Positions 57,606-64,000 of a stretch of DNA of 64,000 nt are shown here, piece by piece. This DNA is from Streptomyces sp. V4I2 (GTDB taxonomy: Bacteria > Actinomycetota > Actinomycetes > Streptomycetales > Streptomycetaceae), in contig NZ_JAUSZM010000003.1 of assembly GCF_030817655.1 (NCBI RefSeq), positions 1,054,001 through 1,118,000 on the forward strand, in the 5' to 3' direction. The translations under genes and the position numbers were made by a program. Positions within the stretch are counted from its first letter, which is position 1; each line of letters opens with the position of its first letter. The notes beneath the pieces were generated by a model that had not been told where the DNA came from, ran no database searches, and saw nothing but the letters and a program-made list of their open reading frames with translations.

Positions 57606-59801
57606 TCAGAGCAACGCCTCGGCGGTGATGGGCAGTTCGCGGACGCGGCGGCCGGTGGCGTTGAAGACCGCGTTGCCGATCGCGGCCGCCACCCCCACCT
57701 GGACGACCTCGCCGAGCCCCTTGACGCCGAGCGCGTTGCCGTCGTTGTCCTCGCCGTCCAGGTAGATCGCCCTGACCTCGGGGACGTCGGCGTTGACGGG
57801 GACGAGGTAGTCGGCGAGGTTGGCGTTGACGATCCGGCCGTCGCGGTGGTCGGTGGCCGTGTGTTCCAGCAGGGCGGTGCCGATGCCGCCCACGATGCCG
57901 CCGATCGCCTGGCTGTCGGCGAGCTTGGGGCTGATGATGCGCCCCGCGTCGTACACGCCGAGCATGCGCCTGACCCGTACGAGGCCCAGGGTCGCGTCGA
58001 CGGCGACCTCGGCGAAGGTGGCGTTGTAGGCATGGTAGGAGTGCCGCTCGGGACTTGGCGGCCCGGTGTAGGAGCCGCCCGCTTCGAGGTGGGTGCGGTC
58101 GTTGCGGGCCAGGAGCGTCCGGTACGTCTCCCCGCGGGCCGGGTTGGCCTGCACGTGCAGCCGGCCGCCGCGTACGACCACGTCGTCCGCCTTCACCCCG
58201 TACAGCGGTGACTCGCGGTCCTCGACGGCCAGCTCGATCGCCTGCTGCCGCACCTGGTTGCAGGCGTCGTGGACGGCGGTGCCGACGCTGGCCATGGTCG
58301 CCGAGCCGCCGTGCGGCGAGGTCCGCGGGTAGAGGGAGTCGCCGAGCCGGAAGGTGACCGTGCGCATGGTCAGCCCGAGGGCGTCGGCCGCGACCTGGGT
58401 CTGGGAGGTGTAGGTGCCCGGCCCCATGTCACTGGTGGCCGCCTCGACCACGGCGGTGCCGTCGGCATCGAGGCGGGCCCGGGCCTGTGCGGGGTAACGC
58501 CCGGGGTCGTAGACGCCGGCGGCCATACCCAGGCCGATCAGCCAGTCGCCCTCGCGCCTCGAACGTGGCCGGGCGGAGCGGCGCTGCCAGCCGAACTCGC
58601 GGGCGCCGACGGTGTAGCACTCGCGCAGCCGACGGGTGGAGAACGGCAGGTTGCTCGACTCGTCCTCGTTCGGTTCGTTGCGCCGGCGCAGCTCGATCGG
58701 GTCGACGCCCAGTTTGTGCGCGAGTTCGTCCATGGCCGACTCGATCACGAACGACGCCGAGGCGAAGCCGGGGCCGCGCATCCAGATCGGGGTGTTCACG
58801 TCGAGGGGGACCGTCCGGTACGCCTGGCTGACGTTCGGCATGCTGTAGAGCATCTGCCCCGCGCCCATGACGGACTCGGTGAACGTCTCGTACGAGGAGG
58901 TCTCGGCGTCGATGTCGTGGATCGCGGCGGTCAGCCGGCCGCGCCCATCGCTGCCGAGGCGCAGCCGGTACTCGTACGACGGCCTAAAGCCGGTGCCGAA
59001 GTACATCTGTTTGCGGCTCAGCACCAGCTTGACCGGACGCTTCGTCTCCCGCGCGGCCAGGGCGGCGACGACGCTGTGCGGCCAGCAGCGCAGCCCGCTG
59101 CCGAAGCCGCCGCCGACGAACGGGTTGATGACGCGCACCGACTCCGCGGGCAGGCCGAACACGGCCGCGAGCTCGTCATGCGTGCCCATCACCCACTGCG
59201 TCTTGTCCCACACGGTCAGCTTGTCGCCGTCCCAGCGGGCGATGGTGGCGTGCGGCTCCATCGGATTGTGGTGGTTGCGGGCGAGTTGGTACGTCAGATC
59301 CAGCCGTACGGGAGCGTCGCGCAGGCCCGCTTCCGCATCGCCGCGCGCGTAGTTCGTGGGCTTGTCCCGCTCCGCATCGTGCAGATCGGTCGAGGGCCGC
59401 TCGGCGTCGTACTCGACCTTCACCAGGCTCGCGCCGTGCTGCGCGGCCTCCAGGGTGGTGGCGACCACGACGGCGACCGGCTGGCCGTGGAAGAGCACCC
59501 GGTCGTCCTGGAAGACCCGCTGCCGCCGGCCCGGCGGGTTGTTCGACCCGGCGTTGTCGCGGTACGGCAGCTTCGGTGCGTTGCCGTGGTGGATCACCCG
59601 CAGCACGCCCGGCTGGGCCTCGGCGGCGCCCGTGTCGATGCCGGTGATACGCCCGCGGCCGATGCTCGCGTCCACGATGACGGCGTGCACCGCCCCGTCG
59701 ACATCGAACTCGGCGGCGTACTGCGCCTTGCCCGTGACCTTCAGCCGGCCGTCCACCCGGGACAGCGGCGCACCCACGGCTGCCTGCGGCTGGGGGCTCA
59801 C
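57606..59801 (-). CDS. paoC: Aldehyde/xanthine oxidoreductase, molybdenum-binding subunit (PaoC-like)
   Basis: The 731-residue catalytic subunit binds the molybdopterin cofactor and oxidises aldehydes or heterocycles with water. It shows LSRVDGRLKVTGKAQYAAEF, NPFVGGGFGSGLRCWPHSV (cofactor loop), WMRGPGFASASFVIESAMDELA, SDMGPGTYTSQTQVAADAL and the active-site Glu698 in GLGEVVQVGVAAA. Its length and lack of fused domains fit YagR/PaoC. GTG 59801 overlaps the stop of the FAD subunit by four bases, with GGAGG upstream. The three subunits and the XdhC-like gene lie in order A-B-C-D on one strand. Confidence 0.85.
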   Translation of the reverse strand: MSPQPQAAVGAPLSRVDGRLKVTGKAQYAAEFDVDGAVHAVIVDASIGRGRITGIDTGAAEAQPGVLRVIHHGNAPKLPYRDNAGSNNPPGRRQRVFQDDRVLFHGQPVAVVVATTLEAAQHGASLVKVEYDAERPSTDLHDAERDKPTNYARGDAEAGLRDAPVRLDLTYQLARNHHNPMEPHATIARWDGDKLTVWDKTQWVMGTHDELAAVFGLPAESVRVINPFVGGGFGSGLRCWPHSVVAALAARETKRPVKLVLSRKQMYFGTGFRPSYEYRLRLGSDGRGRLTAAIHDIDAETSSYETFTESVMGAGQMLYSMPNVSQAYRTVPLDVNTPIWMRGPGFASASFVIESAMDELAHKLGVDPIELRRRNEPNEDESSNLPFSTRRLRECYTVGAREFGWQRRSARPRSRREGDWLIGLGMAAGVYDPGRYPAQARARLDADGTAVVEAATSDMGPGTYTSQTQVAADALGLTMRTVTFRLGDSLYPRTSPHGGSATMASVGTAVHDACNQVRQQAIELAVEDRESPLYGVKADDVVVRGGRLHVQANPARGETYRTLLARNDRTHLEAGGSYTGPPSPERHSYHAYNATFAEVAVDATLGLVRVRRMLGVYDAGRIISPKLADSQAIGGIVGGIGTALLEHTATDHRDGRIVNANLADYLVPVNADVPEVRAIYLDGEDNDGNALGVKGLGEVVQVGVAAAIGNAVFNATGRRVRELPITAEALL

Positions 59802-60778
59802 TTGGTGCCTCCTACGATGCGCAGCTGGCGTTCGACGGTCCGCTGGAGCAACTCGACCTTGAACCGGTTGTGTTGAAGGGGACGGGCGCCTTCCGCCGCC
59901 TTGGCGGCAGCGGCCGTCCACAACGAGTCGGAGGGGCGCTCGCCGACGAGGTGCCGCTCGACGGCCGGCAGCTTCCACGGCACCGTGCCCACCCCTCCGG
60001 CGGCCACTCGTGCCTCGCGGATCAGCCCGCCGCGCACATGCAGCGCTACGGCCGCCGAGGTCAGGGCGAACTCGTAGGACTGCCGGTCACGCACCTTCAG
60101 GTAGCCCGACTTCAGGGGACGCGGCAATGCGGGGATCTCCACCGCGGTGATCAACTCGCCCTTCCTGAGGGCCTGTTCACGGTTCGGGGTGCTGCCCGGC
60201 CGCAACAGGAAGTCTGCGAAGGGAACCTGGCGCTCCCCGTCCGGACCCAGCAGACGCACCTGCGCCTCGAGCGCCGCGAACGCCACGGCGACGTCGGAGG
60301 GGTGGGTGGCCACGCAGGCGTCGGAGGTGCCCAGGATGGCGTGCGTACGGTTGACGCCCTCCAGCGCCGCGCAGCCGGAACCGGGCTCGCGCCTGTTGCA
60401 GTCGGCGGTCACGTCACGGAAGTACGTGCACCGGGTGCGCTGCATGATGTTGCCGCCGATGGTGGCCATGTTCCGCAGCTGGGCCGACGCGCTCAGCTCC
60501 AGCGCCTCGGAGATGACCGGGAACAGGGTGCGCACCTTGCGGTGGGCGGCGGCCTCGGACATGGTCACCAGCGCACCGATACGCAGCCCGCCGCGCTCGG
60601 TGACGGTGACCTCGTCCAGCGGCAGACCGCTGATGTCGACCAACGCCTCGGGGCGCTCGACGGTCTCCCGCATCAGGTCGACCAGCGTGGTGCCGCCGGC
60701 GATGTAACGCCCGCCGCGACGACCGGCGTTGAGAGCTTCCCGCGTGTCGGACACGCGTATGTAGGTGAAGGGATGCAT
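59798..60778 (-). CDS. paoB: Aldehyde/xanthine oxidoreductase, FAD-binding subunit (PaoB-like)
   Basis: The 326-residue subunit passes electrons from the iron-sulfur subunit to an acceptor through FAD. RYIAGGTTLVDLM and LRNMATIGGNIMQRTRC are the FAD-contact motifs. It carries four cysteines in the insertion RCTYFRDVTADCNRREPGSGC and further SDAC, which match the extra [4Fe-4S] cluster that distinguishes PaoB-type subunits from ordinary xanthine dehydrogenases. AAGGAG nine bases upstream supports ATG 60778. It overlaps the molybdenum subunit gene by four bases. Confidence 0.85.
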   Translation of the reverse strand: MHPFTYIRVSDTREALNAGRRGGRYIAGGTTLVDLMRETVERPEALVDISGLPLDEVTVTERGGLRIGALVTMSEAAAHRKVRTLFPVISEALELSASAQLRNMATIGGNIMQRTRCTYFRDVTADCNRREPGSGCAALEGVNRTHAILGTSDACVATHPSDVAVAFAALEAQVRLLGPDGERQVPFADFLLRPGSTPNREQALRKGELITAVEIPALPRPLKSGYLKVRDRQSYEFALTSAAVALHVRGGLIREARVAAGGVGTVPWKLPAVERHLVGERPSDSLWTAAAAKAAEGARPLQHNRFKVELLQRTVERQLRIVGGTK

Positions 60779-60790
60779 GACGGCCGCTCC

Positions 60791-61441
60791 TTACTTCCGG
60801 GCGGCGGTCTGCTCGACCGCGCGCACGATTTTCACGTAGCAGCCGCAGCGGCAGATGTTGCCGCTCATCCACTCCCGGATCTCCTCCGGCGAGCCGGTGT
60901 GGCCCTCCTGGATGCAGCCGACACCGGAGACGATCTGGCCGGGTGTGCAGTAGCCGCACTGGAAGGCGTCCTCGTCGATGAACGCCTGCTGCAGCGGGTG
61001 GAGTCGGTCGCCGTCGGCCAAGCCCTCGATGGTGGTGACCTCTGCGCCCTCCAGGCGAACGGCCAGCGTCAGACAGGAGTTGACCCGCCGGCCGTCGACC
61101 AGCACGGTGCACGCGCCACAGGCCCCGGCGTTGCAGCCCTTCTTGGAGCCGACGAGACCGAGGTGCTCGCGCAGCAGGTCCAGCAGCGACGTGCGGTTGT
61201 CGACCGTCACGGTCCGGCGGGTGCCGTTGACCGTCAGGGACACGCGGCTGGAGGGCGGCGCCTCGGCGGCGGCCACCTCCTCCGGGGCCGCGAGGAATGA
61301 TCCTCCGATCACGCCGCCCGCGACGACCGCACCACCGACCGCCGTGCTGGTGGCGATGAAGGTGCGCCGAGTGGGCGCCGACGAGGACTCGCCGGCGTCG
61401 GTGGTGGGTGGAACGGCAGACTCAGGGAGTTCAGTGGACAT
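60791..61441 (-). CDS. paoA: Aldehyde/xanthine oxidoreductase, [2Fe-2S] subunit with Tat signal (PaoA-like)
   Basis: The 216-residue subunit has a twin-arginine leader (PTRRTFIATSTAVGGAVV, about residues 23-40), then a plant-ferredoxin-type cluster site (CNAGACGACTVLVDGRRVNSC) and a second helical cluster site (CGYCTPGQ and CRCGCYVK). The leader implies that the folded complex is exported by Tat, as for E. coli PaoABC. GAAGGCG upstream supports ATG 61441. It is the first gene of the four-gene unit, with 407 bp of mostly non-coding DNA upstream. Confidence 0.88.
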   Translation of the reverse strand: MSTELPESAVPPTTDAGESSSAPTRRTFIATSTAVGGAVVAGGVIGGSFLAAPEEVAAAEAPPSSRVSLTVNGTRRTVTVDNRTSLLDLLREHLGLVGSKKGCNAGACGACTVLVDGRRVNSCLTLAVRLEGAEVTTIEGLADGDRLHPLQQAFIDEDAFQCGYCTPGQIVSGVGCIQEGHTGSPEEIREWMSGNICRCGCYVKIVRAVEQTAARK

Positions 61442-61718
61442 ACGTACGCCTTCGTATCGCGGACGGATCGGCCGTACTCAACAGCGGGACGGGAGACTGG
61501 ATCGTCGTCACCGCGGGGAACCGGGTAACCGCGCGCCTTGGCAGCGGAGGCCGGTCACTCGGGAGTCTCGCACCACCAGCGACGCTCGTGGCAGGGAGAC
61601 TTTCCTCCCCCTTTACGCTCCGTCAGGAGCGACTGGCCGACATGATCGGGGGCACTTTCGCGCGGGGAGGCAGAGGCAGGACAGGCCGCGCCGCCTCCCT
61701 GGTCGTGGGTGCGTCCGC

Positions 61719-61811
61719 GTCGCTCACCACTTCGTTGTGCGTGGCGGACCGACCGTCCGCTTCGAGCAGTTCGCCGACACGGCCCTCGTGCGGGACGCCC
61801 TGGCGCCCTGA
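61719..61811 (+). pseudogene. SnoaL-like (ketosteroid-isomerase fold) 3' remnant
   Basis: The + strand reads VAHHFVVRGGPTVRFEQFAD and TALVRDALAP before a stop at 61811. This is the last strand and helix of a SnoaL-like protein. Nothing upstream continues the fold. The rest of the 61442-61847 interval holds no gene and must contain the promoter of the aldehyde oxidoreductase operon. Confidence 0.6.
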
Positions 61812-61847
61812 GCAAGCCCCGGTTGCGTGTTCGATAATTGGCCGGAG

Positions 61848-62261
61848 CTACTGGTTGCGGCTGCGGGGGCCGTTGTACTGCTGGTCGGTGACCGGCTCGG
61901 CCCAGGTGGTCTCGGGGGTGCCGTCGCCGGTGCCCTCCCACAGGGCGATGTGCTCCATGAACCGGTCGGGGGCGGCGCCGTGCCAGTGTTCCTCGTTCGG
62001 CGGGCAGGCGACGGTCTCGCCGGGGTGGGCCTCGAAGACGGTGCCGTCCCGGGTGCCGATCAGGGCGATGCCGGCAACGACGTGGAGGGTCTGACCGACA
62101 GCGTGGGAGTGCCAGTTGGTGCGGGCGCCCGGTGAGAAGCGGACCAGGTTGGCGCGCATCCTGGACGGCTCCTGGCCGGCCACGATGACGTCCCACCACA
62201 CGTCGCCGGTGAACCAGTTGGCCGGGGCCTTGCTGCTGGGCTGCTGCTTGATGAATTCCAT
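61848..62261 (-). CDS. Cupin-domain protein
   Basis: The 137-residue single-domain cupin has NWHSHAVGQTLHVVAG (metal ligands His-X-His in motif 1) and PGETVACPPNEEHWHGA (motif 2 His). It resembles small cupins of the hydroxynitrile-lyase or quercetinase-like group found beside SDR genes. The activity is unknown. GGAGAGA upstream supports ATG 62261. It is 35 bp downstream of the frameshifted SDR and was probably in its operon. Confidence 0.85.
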   Translation of the reverse strand: MEFIKQQPSSKAPANWFTGDVWWDVIVAGQEPSRMRANLVRFSPGARTNWHSHAVGQTLHVVAGIALIGTRDGTVFEAHPGETVACPPNEEHWHGAAPDRFMEHIALWEGTGDGTPETTWAEPVTDQQYNGPRSRNQ

Positions 62262-62296
62262 GGTGTCTCTCCAGGGTTGCTGGTGCGCGGAGCGCC

Positions 62297-63063
62297 CTAA
62301 CGGGCGACGTAGCCGCCGTCCACGGGGAGAGCGACGCCGACGACGAAGCCCGCTCCGGGGCTGCACAGCCACAGGACCGCCTGGGCGATCTCCTCGGCGG
62401 TTCCGAGCCGATTGATGGGCTGGTTGGCTTCGGCCTCGGCGCGGTCGAGTTCTCCCTTGGCGATCATGTCGCTGACCATGGGGGTGTCGATGGTGCCGGG
62501 GCAGACGGCGTTGATGCGGATGCCGCGTGGGGCGTACTCGAGGGCGGCGCTGGTGGTCAGGCCGATCACACCGTGCTTGGAGGCGTGGTACGAGGCACGG
62601 CCGGGCAGGCCGACGAGGCCGCCGAGGGAGAAGCAGTTGACGATGGCGCCGCTGCCCTGGGCGCGCATGTGCCGCAATTCGTGCTTCATGCAGGCCCACA
62701 CGCCGCGGAGGTTGACGGCGTTGACGCGGTCGAACCTCTCGGCGGGTTCGTCGGCGGCGTCGCTGGGCGGGATCTGGATGCCGGCGTTGTTGTAGGCCAT
62801 GTCCAGGCGACCGAAGGTCTCCACGGTGCGGTCGACCGCGGCGGCCACCTGGTCCTCGTCGCTGACGTCGCAGGTGAGGGCGAGGACTTGGTGGCCTGCG
62901 CCGGTGAGTTCCTTCGCGGCTGCGTTAGGGCCGCTTCGTCGATGTCGGTGAGGGCGACCGCGGCTCCGGACTCGGCGAAGGCGCGGGCGGTCGCCAGGCC
63001 CATACCGGCGCCGGCGCCGGTGACGAAGGCGACCTGGCCGGTGAAGTCGCATGTCGGGTTCAT
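62297..63063 (-). pseudogene. Short-chain dehydrogenase with single-base frameshift
   Basis: ATG 63063 (AAGGGAC upstream) begins MNPTCDFTGQVAFVTGAGAGMGLATARAFAESG and ALTDIDEAAL; the frame then breaks near 62926. The rest, NAAAKELTGAGHQVLALTCD through YHASK (Tyr-Lys) to DGGYVAR, continues in the next frame. One added base restores a 255-residue SDR with NNAGI and a catalytic Ser-equivalent in NCFSLGG. The reading is otherwise intact, so the mutation is recent or a sequencing error. Confidence 0.8.
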
Positions 63064-63169
63064 ATGGTGTTGTCCCTTCGAACGTTGAGCTGTGGGAGCG
63101 CGCGCGTGGTGCCGGGCTGCTTGGCTTCCGCCTTGCCGCGGTGGCACTGCGCCTTGCCGTGGGCCGCCG

Positions 63170-63295
63170 TCACACGGTTTGGCCGCCGTCGACGACCAGG
63201 GCGTGGCCGGAGGCGGCGGTGGCGCAGCCGATGCCGGAGTCGGCTCCGGTCACGAAGGCCGCCTTGCCGGTGAGGGCCGCGTTGGTCACGGTCAT
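63170..63295 (-). pseudogene. Collapsed SDR: 41-codon in-frame fusion of the two gene ends
   Basis: ATG 63295 begins MTVTNAALTGKAAFVTGADS then GIGCATA, the opening of an SDR. It runs directly into ASGHALVVDGGQTV and a stop, the usual SDR C-terminus. About 200 internal codons are missing without loss of frame. The product cannot bind cofactor and substrate as an enzyme. Confidence 0.75.
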
Positions 63296-63365
63296 GGGCG
63301 GAGTCCTCTCGCTTGCGGATACGTCGTCGGGTTCGCACTCGGCAGGACGCGGATCGGGGCTTGGG

Positions 63366-64000
63366 TCAGTGCTGGGAGGGCACCTGCGCGGGTTCGTCGC
63401 GCCGCTCGTGAGTGGGAGCGCTGCTCTGGGCCACGATCCGCCCCTTGTGGGAGGCGCCGTGGACGGCGAGGACGATCAGCGGGAGGAGGGTGAGGGCGGC
63501 GATGACGGTGCCGACCAGGGGCGGGCCGGTCAGGCCGAGGGAGGAGTCCAGGGCCGTACCGGCGATCGCCGATCCGGCGGCGACGCCGACGTTGAAGGCG
63601 GAGGTGGTCAGCGCCGAGGTGAGGGTAGGTGCGTCGCCCGCGAAGCGCATGGCGAGGGCGGTGACGACCGGGTTGACCGTGAAGCCGGTCAGGCCCATGA
63701 GGAAGACGAGGACGGTGACTGTCACCGGGTTGGTGGACAGCGGGATCATCAGGAGCAGAACCAGAGCGGTGGCCGCCGCGGCGGTGATGGTGGTGACCAT
63801 CGGACGTCGGTCACCCAGGCGGCCGCCTGTGGTGGTGCCCCCCAGGGCGCCCACGCCGAAGGCGATGAGGACGAGCGGCACCGCGCCTTCGGGGATGCCG
63901 GCGCGGTCCGTCAGCAGTGGGGCGACATACGTGTACGTCGCCAGCACACCGCCCATGATCAGCATCGCGGCACCGAGCGCCAGCCACAGCCGGCCCTGCC
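63366..64000 (-). CDS. MFS transporter, 12-TM AraJ/Cmr-like, N-terminus outside window
   Basis: The C-terminal 211 residues of a major-facilitator transporter are visible. They include RLWLALGAAMLIMGGVLATYTYVAPLL, GVGALGGTTTGGRLGDRRP (motif A of the second half), LVLLLMIPLS, LMGLTGFTVNPVV and TSAFNVGVAAGSAIAGTAL. Six membrane segments fit the second half of a 12-TM drug or sugar efflux protein of the DHA1 class. The tail is hydrophilic. It starts beyond base 64000. Confidence 0.85.
   Translation of the reverse strand, partial: QGRLWLALGAAMLIMGGVLATYTYVAPLLTDRAGIPEGAVPLVLIAFGVGALGGTTTGGRLGDRRPMVTTITAAAATALVLLLMIPLSTNPVTVTVLVFLMGLTGFTVNPVVTALAMRFAGDAPTLTSALTTSAFNVGVAAGSAIAGTALDSSLGLTGPPLVGTVIAALTLLPLIVLAVHGASHKGRIVAQSSAPTHERRDEPAQVPSQH

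Noticed and set aside
61408..62094. A + strand protein of 228 residues upstream of and across the cupin gene
   Set aside because: It runs antisense to the cupin and the iron-sulfur subunit start and has no motif of its own.
1..64000. tRNA, rRNA, riboswitches, insertion sequences, prophage or PKS/NRPS genes
   Set aside because: I looked for CCA-ended cloverleaf patterns, transposase motifs, integrases and carrier-protein or ketosynthase motifs and found none; by-eye reading could miss a small RNA.

Overview
This window looks like a chromosomal segment of a Streptomyces or a very close relative. G+C is very high with strong third-position G/C bias, GTG and TTG starts are common, and family markers of the genus are present: a long chaplin, an SsgA-like protein, an NsdB-type regulator, DUF397, baeRF3, a SpoIIE-type phosphatase and a SigJ/ECF41 sigma factor. 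No rRNA, tRNA, CRISPR array, intact insertion sequence or PKS/NRPS gene was seen.

Layout. (1) 1-15.2 kb is a developmental and cell-envelope neighbourhood: the end of an AOS-family PLP enzyme, a methyltransferase, a long sortase-anchored chaplin, a secreted tripeptidyl-peptidase-like hydrolase, baeRF3, an SsgA-like protein, a PAS-SpoIIE phosphatase, an NsdB-type HTH/TPR regulator, an APH-like kinase, a peptidoglycan amidase, two probably leaderless small genes, a tandem universal stress protein and a DUF397 protein. The closeness of chaplin and NsdB recalls the S. coelicolor chpB-nsdB region (from memory, unchecked). (2) 15.3-21.1 kb is a CoA-ester catabolic module: two thiolase-like proteins, a double DUF35 protein, a crotonase and a FadD19-like acyl-CoA synthetase around a 17-nt palindrome. 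A near copy of that palindrome lies at 36.76 kb, upstream of a nitronate monooxygenase/acyl-CoA synthetase operon, suggesting one regulon. (3) 21.2-33.8 kb holds a membrane sulfatase-like enzyme, two alpha/beta hydrolases, a solitary phenylacetate-CoA ligase behind a PaaR-like operator, a 1,524-residue TIR-NB-ARC-helical-repeat protein (candidate NLR-like defence protein), an acyl-CoA ligase and an ECF41 sigma factor. (4) 36.9-45.3 kb holds a serine hydrolase with a frameshift in its signal peptide, an MmyB-like regulator divergent from an SDR across a large palindrome, a phytoene-desaturase-like FAD enzyme, a Ser/Thr kinase with nine 42-residue TPR units, and an MpaB-type oxygenase.

(5) 45.3-64 kb is an accessory, decaying region. 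Intact parts are a TetR/SDR pair, a second paralogous TetR divergent from a four-gene operon (quinone oxidoreductase, alpha/beta hydrolase, EthD-like, crotonase), a DUF2255/MFS pair, a Tat-exported PaoABC-type molybdenum aldehyde oxidoreductase with an XdhC/PaoD-like chaperone, a cupin and an MFS transporter cut by the window edge. Between them lie fragments of an FtsX-like permease, a haloacid dehalogenase, a SnoaL-like protein and at least four SDRs, plus an aldo/keto reductase and an SDR with frameshifts. The two TetR paralogues have operators of identical architecture (13-bp arms, 4-bp spacer), so duplication of a regulator/oxidoreductase unit followed by gene loss is the likely history.

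All names come from reading translated sequence by eye and from memory of families; no database search was possible.
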